A stretch of DNA of 64,000 nucleotides, taken from contig CAXXVA010000001.1 in the NCBI GenBank assembly GCA_963675365.2, positions 124,001 through 188,000 of the forward strand, written 5' to 3'. This DNA is from CAXXOK01 sp963675365. Its GTDB lineage: Bacteria > Bacillota > Clostridia > Christensenellales > Aristaeellaceae. Positions within the stretch are counted from its first letter, which is position 1, and each line of letters starts with the position of its first letter. Below, piece after piece: positions 1 to 9,593 of this stretch. Below the pieces are notes generated by a model that saw only the letters and a list, made by a program, of their open reading frames with translations, searched no databases and was not told where the DNA came from. Position numbers and translations under genes: made by a program.

Positions 1-112
1 GGTAACCACGCTGCTGGGCTTGGTCGGCGTGTTTCTGGTACTGGCGCTTTTCTACGTCTCCATCAAAATCATGCAGCGCAGAAAAGATCAAGATCCCGAC
101 CCGAAGGAGTAG
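1..112 (+). CDS. C-terminal end of a membrane protein (partial)
   Basis: The frame is open from the window edge (first full codon at base 2) to the TAG at 110-112. The 36 visible residues form one hydrophobic helix (VTTLLGLVGVFLVLALFYV) followed by a short basic then acidic tail ending DPDPKE. This looks like the last transmembrane segment and cytoplasmic tail of a membrane protein. The next gene starts 3 bases after the stop and its Shine-Dalgarno site lies inside the last codons, so the two are probably translationally coupled. The family cannot be named from this fragment. Confidence 0.6.
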   Translation, partial: VTTLLGLVGVFLVLALFYVSIKIMQRRKDQDPDPKE

Positions 113-115
113 GCT

Positions 116-604
116 ATGCTGTACACACAGAATGACAGAGATGAAATTATGGCCATGCGCAGGCGGCGCTTGTGGATCGTTTGGGCGCCGACAGCGCTTT
201 TGCTGCTATTGGCCGTCGGTTCCTTTGTGTTTTACAGGCTGAACCATAACGAAACCGGCTGGGGCATCACAGGGCTTATCACCATTCTGGCCGGCGCGTA
301 CTGCATCTTCCTTTACGGCGTATACCTGCGTCCGGCGCTCAAGTACAAGCGTCATCTGGATTATATGCTCGACGGCCGCAAACGCGTGACCGAAGGCATT
401 CTCAAGGAGATCGGCGACGTTGTGCAGGACCGCGACGGCATCGACTGCTATTCCATAATGCTTAACGTCGGCGAGAAGAACGAACCCGAGGACGACCGCC
501 AATTTTATCTGGACGCGTTTAAGTCGCTGGACGGCTTCAAGCCCGGCGACCGCGTAACCGTGGAAAGCAACGACCGTATGATCGCGGCTGTGACGAAGAT
601 CTGA
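116..604 (+). CDS. Small two-helix membrane protein of unknown function
   Basis: A 162-residue protein with a basic N-terminus (MRRRR) before a transmembrane helix at about residues 20-40. A second helix lies at about 50-70, followed by a charged, probably cytoplasmic domain of about 90 residues. The start is fixed by AAGGAG at 103-108, seven bases before the ATG. It sits 3 bases after the truncated membrane gene and 11 bases before the alcohol dehydrogenase, so the three are likely cotranscribed. I recognise no named family. The soluble part reads like a small beta-rich domain, but that is only an impression from the sequence. Confidence 0.7.
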   Translation: MLYTQNDRDEIMAMRRRRLWIVWAPTALLLLLAVGSFVFYRLNHNETGWGITGLITILAGAYCIFLYGVYLRPALKYKRHLDYMLDGRKRVTEGILKEIGDVVQDRDGIDCYSIMLNVGEKNEPEDDRQFYLDAFKSLDGFKPGDRVTVESNDRMIAAVTKI

Positions 605-615
605 AAGGCAACATC

Positions 616-1785
616 ATGATTAATTTTATATTCCAAAACCCGGCGAAAATCATTTTTGGAAAAAACGCGCTGTCTCACCTGCGGGAGGAGGCGGCGCGTT
701 ACGGCAAGCGTATCCTGCTGATCTACGGCAGCGGCTCCATCAAGCGCATGGGGTTATACGACGCGGTGACGGACGTCCTGTCCGAAGGCGGGTTTACGGT
801 GTTCGAGCTTACGGGCATCGTGCCCAATCCCGTTTTGTCCCGCGTCTATGAAGGCATCGAAATCTGCCGCAAGGAGCATATAGATCTCGTGCTGGCCGTG
901 GGCGGCGGCAGCGTGATCGATACCGCCAAAGGCGTTGCCAACGGCGTTAAATACCCCGGCGACGCGTGGGATTTCTATGCCCATACAAAGGTTCCCGAAA
1001 CCGCGCTGCCGCTTGGCGTGCTGCTCACCCATGCGGCCGCGGGCAGCGAAATGAGCTACTCCTCCGTGATCACCAACGAGGACCTCGGACTCAAACGCGG
1101 GTACAATTCTCTGACGAACGTGCCGACGTTCTCGCTGCTCAACCCCGAGTGGACCTTCACCCTGCCCAAGTATCAAACGGCATGCGGCGCGGCGGATATC
1201 ATGGCGCACATGATGGAGCGCTATTTTACCACGGTTGAGCATGTGGAGCTGACCGACCGGATGATCGCCGCGGGCATTCAAACCGTGCTCAATAACACAC
1301 CCAAGGCGCTGAAGACGCCCGACGATTACGACGCACGTGCCGAGATTATGTGGGCGGGCGCGCTTGCGCACAATACGCTTCTGGATACCGGACGCATCGG
1401 CGACTGGTGCTCCCACAGGCTGAGCCATGAGGTCACCTATGCCACAGGCCTGGCCCACGGCGCGGCGCTTTCCGTGCTGTTCCCCGCATGGATGAAATTT
1501 GTCGCCGGGCAAAACCCCAAAAAGATCGCACAGTTTGCTAAAGACGTATTCGGGGTCGATCCGGCGTCCGGCAGCGAAACCGAAGCCGCCCTGGAAGGCA
1601 TCGGAAGAATGGAAGCCGCGTACCGTTCCTTCGGCCTGCCGGTAAGGCTGAAGGACGCGGGCATCGAAAACGCCGATCTGCAAGCCATGGTGCAAAAAGC
1701 GCTGCCCGGCGAGGACAGCACTTTGGGATCCTATGTGACGATCGATCGAAACGCGGCATTGGAAATCCTGAGGCTCGCGGAATAA
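616..1785 (+). CDS. Iron-containing alcohol dehydrogenase (butanol dehydrogenase/YqhD type)
   Basis: A 389-residue member of the group III metal-dependent alcohol dehydrogenases, which reduce aldehydes to alcohols with NAD(P)H in the cytoplasm. The N-terminus (MINFIFQNPAKIIFG) and the dinucleotide-binding GGGSVIDTAKG at about residues 96-106 are typical. The metal ligands appear as D and H in ADIMAHMMERYF (about 192-203) and two further H in SHRLSHEVTYATGLAHGAA (about 264-282). The length matches the butanol dehydrogenase/YqhD subgroup, which is usually NADPH-dependent and broad in aldehyde use. In a fermentative anaerobe it could reoxidise cofactor or detoxify aldehydes. The physiological substrate cannot be read from sequence. 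Confidence 0.92.
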   Translation: MINFIFQNPAKIIFGKNALSHLREEAARYGKRILLIYGSGSIKRMGLYDAVTDVLSEGGFTVFELTGIVPNPVLSRVYEGIEICRKEHIDLVLAVGGGSVIDTAKGVANGVKYPGDAWDFYAHTKVPETALPLGVLLTHAAAGSEMSYSSVITNEDLGLKRGYNSLTNVPTFSLLNPEWTFTLPKYQTACGAADIMAHMMERYFTTVEHVELTDRMIAAGIQTVLNNTPKALKTPDDYDARAEIMWAGALAHNTLLDTGRIGDWCSHRLSHEVTYATGLAHGAALSVLFPAWMKFVAGQNPKKIAQFAKDVFGVDPASGSETEAALEGIGRMEAAYRSFGLPVRLKDAGIENADLQAMVQKALPGEDSTLGSYVTIDRNAALEILRLAE

Positions 1786-1787
1786 CC

Positions 1788-2411
1788 CTATTCCGCCGAC
1801 TCCGGATCAATCTCCAGCACTTCCACGGTGAAAACCGCCGTCGCGCCGCTGGCGTCCATTGCGGCCCGGTACAGCGCCTCGGTCTGAGCGACAGCTTCAG
1901 CCCAGGCGCTTTCCTTCATCTGCGGATCGCTGAGCGTTTCCTCATAGAGTTTTTGCTCCATCTCCTGTTTCATCTCCGTGTAGCGATCGGAGGTCAGGGG
2001 ATATAGGAAATCATATTTCTTCACGCTGTCTTCATCCACGGTCAGCTTAAAATAATAAATTTCGGGCGCGGGAATGAACACCTGAATGGTATTGTTTTCT
2101 TCGCTGTACTGTACGTTCGCCGTGCTCAAATCCACGGAATATCCGGCGGTAAAGCTGTACGGGATCACAACCTCCTGCACGGTTCCGATCAGCCAGGCGT
2201 CGGTGGATACGGTCTCCTGTCCGGTGATTGTCTTTTCGAGCACGATCAGCTCGCTCTTTGCGGTCAGTTCCTCGGAAAACCGTTCGCTGACCCAGCTGGC
2301 GTTCGCGCCGCCAAACAGCATCGCATACAGCCTGGGACCGAACAGCACGCCCGCGGCGACCAGCACGGCAATCAGCACAAGGGTCAATATCGACTTGAAA
2401 ACGCGTCTCAT
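1788..2411 (-). CDS. DUF4230 family membrane-anchored protein
   Basis: About 207 residues, starting at MRRVFKS because GGAGGG lies upstream at a good distance. A further 17 upstream codons are open but lack a ribosome site. One N-terminal transmembrane helix (about 6-27) is followed by an extracytoplasmic alpha/beta domain with the pattern of DUF4230 proteins: ELIVLEKTITGQ, then a strand-rich stretch around IPYSFTAGYSVDLS, then a long acidic helix. The function of the family is unknown. It is the second gene of a two-gene operon with the small membrane protein upstream, and it converges on the alcohol dehydrogenase with 2 bases between the stops. Confidence 0.75.
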   Translation of the reverse strand: MRRVFKSILTLVLIAVLVAAGVLFGPRLYAMLFGGANASWVSERFSEELTAKSELIVLEKTITGQETVSTDAWLIGTVQEVVIPYSFTAGYSVDLSTANVQYSEENNTIQVFIPAPEIYYFKLTVDEDSVKKYDFLYPLTSDRYTEMKQEMEQKLYEETLSDPQMKESAWAEAVAQTEALYRAAMDASGATAVFTVEVLEIDPESAE

Positions 2412-2427
2412 TCCGGTTTCTTCCCTC

Positions 2428-2619
2428 CTATACGGGGTGGACCCACTTTTCGATTTCCACAAACAGCCGTACCAGCAAAAGCACCAATGCGGCGACCGTG
2501 GTTAAAGCGCCCACGAGCATTAAGTATCCCCGGAAAAACCGGCCCGCCCTGCCCCTGCGCGGGCGTCTGTGCGGTTCCGGACGATGTTCGGGGCGTCCGG
2601 GCGGCGGTGCATAGGCCAT
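2428..2619 (-). CDS. Small single-pass membrane protein
   Basis: A 63-residue protein: a Pro/Arg-rich N-terminal half, then one transmembrane helix (about residues 33-54, LMLVGALTTVAALVLLLVRLFV) and a short tail. A strong purine run (AAAAGGGGG) precedes the ATG. Its stop lies 16 bases before the DUF4230 start, and the ribosome site for that gene falls within the gap. Size, topology and position suggest a small partner of the DUF4230 protein. No family recognised. Confidence 0.6.
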   Translation of the reverse strand: MAYAPPPGRPEHRPEPHRRPRRGRAGRFFRGYLMLVGALTTVAALVLLLVRLFVEIEKWVHPV

Positions 2620-2704
2620 GGCGCAAACCCCCTTTTCAAGGTTCTGCCCCTATTATAGGGGCGGCGGAAGCGGATTTCAACCGGCAAGTTGGGTTTTTCC
2701 GCCA

Positions 2705-2734
2705 TTGTTTCAACTGTGAAAATGCGGGTATATT
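2705..2734 (+). promoter_or_regulatory. Possible sigma-A promoter of thioredoxin
   Basis: TTGTTT at 2705-2710 and TATATT at 2729-2734 with an 18-base spacer, 34 bases before the thioredoxin ATG. The match is moderate. Confidence 0.35.
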
Positions 2735-2768
2735 TTTACCGTGTCCATTCGAAAGGAGATTGTTTACA

Positions 2769-3077
2769 ATGGCGACCATGAAATTTACGAGTGCAAACTT
2801 CGATACCGAAGCCCTGCAAAGCAAAGTACCTGTGTTGATCGATTTTTACGCGGACTGGTGCGGCCCCTGCAGGATGGTAAGCCCGATCGTTGAGCAGATT
2901 GCCAGCGAAGGCGGCGATTTCAAAGTTGGGAAAGTCGATGTAGACAGCTATCCCGAACTTGCCGCCAGATACGGCATTATGAGCATCCCTACGCTTGTCG
3001 TACTCAAGGACGGCAAAGTAGCCCAGCAGGCTGTGGGCGCGCGCAGCAAGGAGCAAATCCTGAAAATGCTGCAGTAG
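2769..3077 (+). CDS. trxA: Thioredoxin
   Basis: A 102-residue classical thioredoxin, the cytoplasmic protein disulfide reductant. The active site DWCGPCRM places the redox cysteines at 31 and 34. The conserved cis-proline is in SIPTLVVLKDG and the buried Asp is in VLIDFYADW. The start is set by GAAAGGAG at 2751-2758. Longer in-frame upstream ATGs have no such site. It is monocistronic, between a possible promoter at 2705-2734 and a strong terminator. No thioredoxin reductase is visible in the window. Confidence 0.95.
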   Translation: MATMKFTSANFDTEALQSKVPVLIDFYADWCGPCRMVSPIVEQIASEGGDFKVGKVDVDSYPELAARYGIMSIPTLVVLKDGKVAQQAVGARSKEQILKMLQ

Positions 3078-3098
3078 TCCAGTGTAGCGAAACGAATC

Positions 3099-3132
3099 AA
3101 AGAACCCCGGCTTTATCGCCGGGGTTCTTTTT
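3099..3132. terminator. Bidirectional rho-independent terminator
   Basis: A perfect 13-bp stem (AAAGAACCCCGGC / GCCGGGGTTCTTT) with loop TTTATC and flanking T/A runs. It can end trxA on the plus strand and the convergent surface-protein operon on the minus strand. Confidence 0.9.
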
Positions 3133-3157
3133 CAATACACAGTTCTAAACGGTTAGC

Positions 3158-4540
<1,383 letters not shown>

Positions 4541-4558
4541 CTGATTACTCCTTACGCG

Positions 4559-6079
4559 TCAATTGAAGATGATGGGATATACGGATACGGCTGAAACGGT
4601 AACGGTCTGCTCCGAATCATCCTTGCGAAGAACGAAGTTATAGGAGCGCGGCAGCGGATACGCCATACCGGTCACCGTGCGCAGCGTGATATAGCCTACC
4701 TGCCGCGCATCCCATTCCAAGGCGGAGGGCACGGGCTCGATCGAATCAAAGGCGAAAGGATACTGCTGTACGCCATCCACAAACAGCCCGTACAGACCGG
4801 TTCCAGGGTCGCGCACCACCAGCGCGCCGCAGTTTACGTAGGCGACCGCGGAGTCCGTCGTCATCATGAGCGTCAGCGCGTCGTCCTGCGTGTGCATTTC
4901 GCCGTCTGCCGTAAACGCCATGCCGCAGACGCTTTCGATATAGCCGTCGGTGTCGGGCACGTAATGCACCCGTTTGGCCGTGCCGTCCCGGTGCAGCAGA
5001 TACAGCGCATAGCGGTTGTCCGTGCCGGTAATATTGCCCGTATCCACATAAGCAAGCGTAGTTTCGGCGGTGAAGGGGAAGGCCTTGACATACCAAAGGC
5101 TGGAGATCAGCTTGCCGTCCTCCCCTACGTAATTGAGCATTGTGCCGTCCGCGTTTTGTACGATCGCCCATCCACCGACCATCGGGCTGATGGTCACGTC
5201 GCCGCCCGCGCTGCGCGCAAGCGATTCCATGTCCGCAAGCGGGAAACCGCGCGAAGTGACCAGGTAGGGCGCCATATCGATATAGAAAACGTTCTTCCCG
5301 CAGGGGATGAAGCCTGTAATGCCGTCATAATAGCCAAGCAGCCTGCCGGTATCGTAATCAAACAGGTAATAATCAAACGTTCCGTTTTGGTTTTCGTTCG
5401 CCATGACGATATTCTGCTCGGTCACAGAAGAGGTATTCAGGTCAAGCCCGCCGGTGACCTCGCCGATCTCTTTGACAGCCTGCGATTTCTGGGCAAGGGC
5501 CGCCGACGGCACATAGGCCGGAACCTCCGGCGCCGCTTCGGTCGGCGTGGGCGTGGGCATAAAACGCGCGACCGCTTCTTCGCCGAAGACGTCGCCGATC
5601 AGGTTTAAAATATCATAGCGGAACACATACGCGCCGCCGCCGATAAGCGCGAGCACCAAAAGCACGATCACGAACTTGAGAAAGCCGTTGCCGCGCCTGC
5701 CGTCTCCCCTGTCGGGGGGCTGTTCGGAGTGTACCTGATATCCGCCGTCGTATGCCGCGGGGGGCGGGGGCGGCGGAGGCGGGGGCGTATTCTGCTGTAA
5801 GGGATATTCAAACCGGCTTTCCCGGCGTGTACGCGCGTTCGCCTCCTCGGAGATGAAGGAGGAACGGTCCGCGCCGTACTGCGGCTTGGGCGGGTACGGA
5901 TCGCCGTATCCGGCCGCTTTTTCACGCGGGTCGAGATTTTGGGAATAGGAAAAAGCATCGCCGTCCGCACGCTTGGGAGCCGGCCCGTGCGCGGCGCTTT
6001 TAACGCGGGGCGTACGCACCGGACGTTCGGTGACATAACGGACTTTCTTGTCGTCTTCATTCGACCAGTATTCGTTCAT
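4559..6079 (-). CDS. Single-pass membrane protein with Pro-rich cytoplasmic N-terminus and large extracellular domain
   Basis: A 506-residue protein starting at MNEYWSNEDD, with an AGAGGGA ribosome site upstream. Residues 1-125 are hydrophilic and end in a run of nine prolines. A transmembrane helix (FLKFVIVLLVLALIGGGAYVF) follows at about 135-155, with a PTPTEAAPEVP linker after it. The outer 310 residues read as repeated beta blades (YYLFDYDTGRLLGYYDG, YALYLLHRDGTAKRV, DPGTGLYGLFVDGVQQYPF), so a beta-propeller-like fold is plausible. It leads a two-gene operon with the signal-peptide protein at 3158-4540. The two may be surface partners. No named family recognised. Confidence 0.75.
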   Translation of the reverse strand: MNEYWSNEDDKKVRYVTERPVRTPRVKSAAHGPAPKRADGDAFSYSQNLDPREKAAGYGDPYPPKPQYGADRSSFISEEANARTRRESRFEYPLQQNTPPPPPPPPPAAYDGGYQVHSEQPPDRGDGRRGNGFLKFVIVLLVLALIGGGAYVFRYDILNLIGDVFGEEAVARFMPTPTPTEAAPEVPAYVPSAALAQKSQAVKEIGEVTGGLDLNTSSVTEQNIVMANENQNGTFDYYLFDYDTGRLLGYYDGITGFIPCGKNVFYIDMAPYLVTSRGFPLADMESLARSAGGDVTISPMVGGWAIVQNADGTMLNYVGEDGKLISSLWYVKAFPFTAETTLAYVDTGNITGTDNRYALYLLHRDGTAKRVHYVPDTDGYIESVCGMAFTADGEMHTQDDALTLMMTTDSAVAYVNCGALVVRDPGTGLYGLFVDGVQQYPFAFDSIEPVPSALEWDARQVGYITLRTVTGMAYPLPRSYNFVLRKDDSEQTVTVSAVSVYPIIFN

Positions 6080-6179
6080 GCTTTCCCTCTTTTTTGATAG
6101 ACTGCTCACCAATTAATGTACCATTCTTCACAGGTTTCGTCAAGGCAGGCGGCCATTTGTGCCGCCTGCGGCCAACGCG

Positions 6180-6208
6180 AAGAAAGCGCCGGTTCCGGCG
6201 CTTTCTTT
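6180..6208 (-). terminator. Hairpin terminator of the acyl-CoA synthetase gene
   Basis: A perfect stem AGAAAGCGCCGG / CCGGCGCTTTCT with a two-base apex. On the minus strand it lies just after the synthetase stop. The T tract is short, so efficiency is uncertain. Confidence 0.65.
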
Positions 6209-6229
6209 GCAATGTTTTCCCCGTGTGCC

Positions 6230-7915
6230 CTATGCCGTCTCGATGCTGTCGGCGGCCTGCAGCCCGAGCTGTTCCACGCCCATCTCCCGCAGGCGGAATT
6301 TCATAATCTTGCCGCTGGCGGTCATGGGGAACGAGGTCATGGGCAGCACGTACTTCGGGGCTTTGAAGCGGCTCATGCCGTCGCGGACAAACGCGATGAT
6401 CTCGTCCCCGGCGGCGCTCATGCCGTCTTTGAAGATTACGCAGGCGCATACGGCCTCGCCGTATTTGGCGTCGGGCATGCCGACCACCTGCACGTCCTTG
6501 ATCGCCGGATGCGTATACAGGAACTCCTCGATCTCGCGGGGGTAAATGTTCTCGCCGCCCCGGATAATCATATCCTTCAGACGCCCGGTGATTTTGAAAT
6601 AGCCGTTTTCGTCCATCGTGCCGATATCTCCGGTGTGCAGCCAGCCGCTTTCGTCGATCGCCATACGGGTGGCTTCGGCCATTTTATAGTACCCGCTCAT
6701 CACATGATACCCGCGGGTGACAATCTCGCCGGGCACGCCGCGCGGCAATTCCTTGCCGGTTTCGGGATCGACGATCATACCCTCGGTATGCGGCAGCAGC
6801 CTGCCCACGGTGCTGACGCGGATCTCCAGCGGATCGTCGGTGCGGCTCATGGTCATGCCGGGTGAGCACTCGGTCTGTCCGTAAGTGATGGTCAGCTCGT
6901 GCAGGTGCATTTTCTCGGTCACGTCGCGCATGGTTTTGATCGGGCAGGGGCTGCCCGCCATGATGCCCGTGCGCAGCGCGGAAAAATCGTGCGTGTCAAA
7001 CTCCGGGTGCTCCAGCATCCCGATGAACATGGTCGGCACGCCGTGCACCGCCGTGCAGCGCTCCGCCTGAATGTACTCCATTTCCTTCCCCGGATCGTAG
7101 CGCGTCATCAGGATCATGGTGGAGCCGTGGGTCAGGCAGCTCATCACGCCCAGCACGCAGCCGAAGCAGTGAAACAGCGGAACCACGATCATCAGCCGGT
7201 CGTCGCTTGTAAACTTCATGCAGTCGCCCATGAACTGGCCGTTGTTGGTGATGTTGTAATGCGACAGCATCACGCCTTTGGGAAAGCCCGTGGTGCCGCT
7301 GGTGTACTGCATGTTGATCACCTCGCGGCAGGTAAGCGACGCGGTGATTTCTTCAAGCGTTTCCTCCGGCACGGTTTCGGCCAGCGTGTACAGCTCGTCA
7401 AACGCGGTCGCGCCTTTGGGTTTGCGGTCTTCGTCGCCGATCAGCACGACGCGCTCCAGGCAGGGCAGCTTATCATCATGAATTGTATCCGGCTCCCCAG
7501 TGAGCAGGGCGGGCATCAGACCCGTGATGTGATCAAGATAATCGTTTCCCCTGACGCCGCCGATCATCACGAGCATTTTGGCGTCGCTCTGCCTGAGCAG
7601 ATAATTAAGCTCAAACTGCTTGTAATTGGTGTTGACGGTAATGAGGATCGCGCCGAGCTTGGCCGTGGCGAACATCGTGAGCATCCATTCGGGCACGTTG
7701 GTCGCCCAGACGGCGACGTGGTCGCCCTTGCGGATACCCAGCGCGTACAGCCCGCGCGCGACGGCGCCCGACAGCCGGTCAAACTCCTTCCAGCTCCAGC
7801 GCACGCCGAATTCCGGCGCGACGACGCAGTCGTTATCGGGGATCTCGCGTACGTTTTTTTGAAGAAGTTCCGGGATTGTAACCTCCTGAAGATCGCTTTT
7901 TGCCATGAACGCCAT
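6230..7915 (-). CDS. AMP-dependent acyl-CoA synthetase (medium/long-chain type)
   Basis: A 561-residue ANL-superfamily adenylating enzyme that converts a carboxylic acid, ATP and CoA to acyl-CoA through an acyl-AMP. The P-loop YTSGTTGFPKG is at about 204-214. The adenylate motif TYGQTECSP is about 340-348, and the hinge/C-terminal signature GRLKDMIIRGGENIYPREIEE is about 450-470. The catalytic Lys near the end lies in TASGKIMKFRLRE. GAGGGG eight bases before MAFMAKSD sets the start. It is monocistronic. The unusual feature is the T-box leader directly upstream, which implies control by an uncharged tRNA and a role tied to amino-acid supply. The family points to a fatty, branched or aryl acid; the true substrate is unknown. 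Confidence 0.9.
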   Translation of the reverse strand: MAFMAKSDLQEVTIPELLQKNVREIPDNDCVVAPEFGVRWSWKEFDRLSGAVARGLYALGIRKGDHVAVWATNVPEWMLTMFATAKLGAILITVNTNYKQFELNYLLRQSDAKMLVMIGGVRGNDYLDHITGLMPALLTGEPDTIHDDKLPCLERVVLIGDEDRKPKGATAFDELYTLAETVPEETLEEITASLTCREVINMQYTSGTTGFPKGVMLSHYNITNNGQFMGDCMKFTSDDRLMIVVPLFHCFGCVLGVMSCLTHGSTMILMTRYDPGKEMEYIQAERCTAVHGVPTMFIGMLEHPEFDTHDFSALRTGIMAGSPCPIKTMRDVTEKMHLHELTITYGQTECSPGMTMSRTDDPLEIRVSTVGRLLPHTEGMIVDPETGKELPRGVPGEIVTRGYHVMSGYYKMAEATRMAIDESGWLHTGDIGTMDENGYFKITGRLKDMIIRGGENIYPREIEEFLYTHPAIKDVQVVGMPDAKYGEAVCACVIFKDGMSAAGDEIIAFVRDGMSRFKAPKYVLPMTSFPMTASGKIMKFRLREMGVEQLGLQAADSIETA

Positions 7916-7940
7916 CGCCTGTCCCCTCTTTTCCTGATGA

Positions 7941-8175
7941 TACAAAAGCTCCGCCCTCGATCACGTCGAAGGCGGATGCTGAATTCCGCGGTACCACTTC
8001 GGTTGGAATCTAAATTCCCACTCAATTCGGCTGTATCGGGCCGCCCGTCCGGCAGTACTAGTGTTCCCGCCGGCCGCTCACGGGAGAGTAGGTTCACAGC
8101 CCTTCATGCCTCGCACCGCCCGGCATGTCTCTGATCACTGAGGCTGTTCTCCGCGCCCGTTCATCGCGCTATTGC
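7941..8175 (-). promoter_or_regulatory. T-box riboswitch (tRNA-sensing leader) of the acyl-CoA synthetase
   Basis: The minus strand carries the canonical landmarks in order. The start of Stem I is GATGAAC. The AGTGATCAGAGA and GGGCGGTGCGAGG elements lie in the distal arm, closed by CATGCC/GGCATG and ACAGCC/GGCTGT. Next comes GAA-CCT-AC in the specifier loop (codon at 8090-8092, read as Pro CCU). The 14-base T-box AAGTGGTACCGCGG is at 7986-7999, with GGAATT/AATTC able to form the antiterminator. A strong terminator follows at 7941-7979 (TCCGCCTTCGA/TCGAGGGCGGA, then TTTTGT). The TGGT bulge pairs with a tRNA ending ACCA. The T-box identity is clear; the specifier reading is tentative. Confidence 0.92.
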
Positions 8176-8180
8176 AGTCC

Positions 8181-8209
8181 ATTATAGTCAGGGCGGAAAC
8201 CCTTGTCAA
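8181..8209 (-). promoter_or_regulatory. Consensus sigma-A promoter of the T-box/acyl-CoA synthetase transcript
   Basis: On the minus strand TTGACA (8204-8209), 17-base spacer, TATAAT (8181-8186): a perfect consensus. The expected start site is near 8174, which gives a leader of about 230 nt that contains the whole T-box. Confidence 0.9.
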
Positions 8210-8212
8210 CCC

Positions 8213-8241
8213 TTTACCCCCGTGCGGTTCAATGCTATAAT
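8213..8241 (+). promoter_or_regulatory. Extended -10 promoter of the 8285 gene
   Basis: TTTACC (8213-8218), 17-base spacer, TATAAT (8236-8241) preceded by TG at -15. It is divergent from, and a few bases away from, the T-box promoter. Confidence 0.75.
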
Positions 8242-8284
8242 GGGGAAAACGCGGCCGGTCGCCGCAGACTCGGGAGGTGGGCGT

Positions 8285-8770
8285 ATGTATCGGTATTCGG
8301 GCAACAGCCGTTACCGTTCCGTGATGCGTTCAAACCGCTGGCAGCCCATCCTGATTATCGCCGTTCTGATCATCGCCGTCGTGGTGATTTTAAAGCTCGT
8401 GGGCGTCGGCTCGCTGGACGTGGGCAATTACGAACGCCAGCGCAACACGCGGCTGCGCTCCGAAATACAGGGAGCCGTCACGCAGGTCAACAGCCTGTCA
8501 AGGCTCGGCGCGACCAGCACCTCAAACACCCTTGGCAAGATCCGCCAGTACGTACACGGCGTGGAGGTGTTGAACGACCTGAACATCAGCATGTACGGCG
8601 AAGTGGGCAGGCTGTATCAGCAGTCGGTATTCGACGACATTTATACGATTATCGACCAGTATGAGTCCAACCTCTCCACCGGGCAGAAGGTGAACGAGAC
8701 CTTAAACCTGCTCACCGAAGCGGTCACGGAGCTTAATACCCTGACGCTTTCTGTGACCGGCGCCACATAA
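8285..8770 (+). CDS. Membrane-anchored protein of unknown function
   Basis: A 161-residue protein starting at MYRYSGNSRYR, fixed by GGGAGGTGG just upstream and by the promoter at 8213-8241. An upstream in-frame ATG at 8222 lies before the -10 and is not used. A basic N-terminus precedes one transmembrane helix (about 22-40, ILIIAVLIIAVVVILKLVGVG). A polar, mainly helical outer domain of about 120 residues follows, rich in Asn, Thr and Gln. It is 31 bases upstream of glutamate racemase and probably cotranscribed with it. No family recognised; an envelope role is only inferred from context. Confidence 0.75.
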   Translation: MYRYSGNSRYRSVMRSNRWQPILIIAVLIIAVVVILKLVGVGSLDVGNYERQRNTRLRSEIQGAVTQVNSLSRLGATSTSNTLGKIRQYVHGVEVLNDLNISMYGEVGRLYQQSVFDDIYTIIDQYESNLSTGQKVNETLNLLTEAVTELNTLTLSVTGAT

Positions 8771-8801
8771 GACATACTCTTTCAGAAAAGGAAGGATGCG
8801 G

Positions 8802-9593
8802 ATGGACAAGCGTCCCGTCGGCGTATTTGACAGCGGTTTCGGCGGTATCAGCGTATTGGCTGCCGCCGCTTTTACATTGCCGGAGGAACGCTTTATCTAC
8901 CTCGGGGACAACCTGCACGCGCCCTACGGCGAGCATACGGAAGCGGAAATCATGGCCTATTCGCGTCAGTGCGTCCGTTTTTTAACGGACGCGGGCAGCA
9001 AGGCTATCGTGATCGCCTGCAACACCGCCACCAGCGTCGCCGCGGCCGCGCTCCGTAAAGAGATCGCACTGCCGGTCGTCGCCATGGAACCCGCTCTGAA
9101 ACCCGCATCCATGCTCGAAGGCGACGGACAGGTGCTGGTGCTGGCCACCGAAGTGACCCTGAAGCTGGAGAAGTTCAGAGCCCTGATGAAGATCTATGGG
9201 AAAGACGCCGTGCCCGTTCCGGCCCCAAAGCTTGTTACGGCCGTCGAAGCCGGCATTCTGGACGGTGCGGAGATGACCGCGCTGCTGCGGGAATACCTGT
9301 CGACCCGGCTTGACAGACCCGTGAAAGCCGTCGTGCTTGGATGCACGCATTTTGTGTTTTTGAAGCGCGCGCTGCGTGCGTTTCTGCCGGAGCATATCCG
9401 GCTGATTGACGGCAACGAGGGCACCGCGCGGCAGTTGAAAACGCGCCTCCGGCAGCAAAATCTGCTCGGAAGCGCGCAAGAACCCGATATCAGGGCGCGG
9501 GTCGAATTTCACTCCACAAAGGACGATCCGGAAACGCTCGCGCGGATGGACACGCTGTTCGGCCTGGCGCTTGCTCAGCTTTCCGATAAATAG
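8802..9593 (+). CDS. murI: Glutamate racemase
   Basis: Converts L- to D-glutamate for peptidoglycan. The 263-residue protein has the family motifs: VFDSGFGGISV at about 8-18 (catalytic-site Asp/Ser), ACNTAT with the first catalytic Cys at about 73, and GCTHF with the second near residue 180. AGGAAGG (8789-8795) abuts an ATG at 8796 but is well spaced for the ATG at 8802, so MDKRPVGVF is preferred. Its last 19 bases overlap the 3' end of the convergent fumarase beta gene. It probably shares the promoter at 8213-8241 with the membrane protein upstream. Confidence 0.93.
   Translation: MDKRPVGVFDSGFGGISVLAAAAFTLPEERFIYLGDNLHAPYGEHTEAEIMAYSRQCVRFLTDAGSKAIVIACNTATSVAAAALRKEIALPVVAMEPALKPASMLEGDGQVLVLATEVTLKLEKFRALMKIYGKDAVPVPAPKLVTAVEAGILDGAEMTALLREYLSTRLDRPVKAVVLGCTHFVFLKRALRAFLPEHIRLIDGNEGTARQLKTRLRQQNLLGSAQEPDIRARVEFHSTKDDPETLARMDTLFGLALAQLSDK

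Noticed and set aside
754..1695. Long minus-strand open frame of 313 codons
   Set aside because: Entirely antisense to a clear alcohol dehydrogenase; composition is the mirror of GC-rich codon bias and no family motif appears.
6899..8134. 411-codon plus-strand open frame
   Set aside because: Antisense to the acyl-CoA synthetase and its T-box leader; His/Arg/Ala-rich translation without domains.
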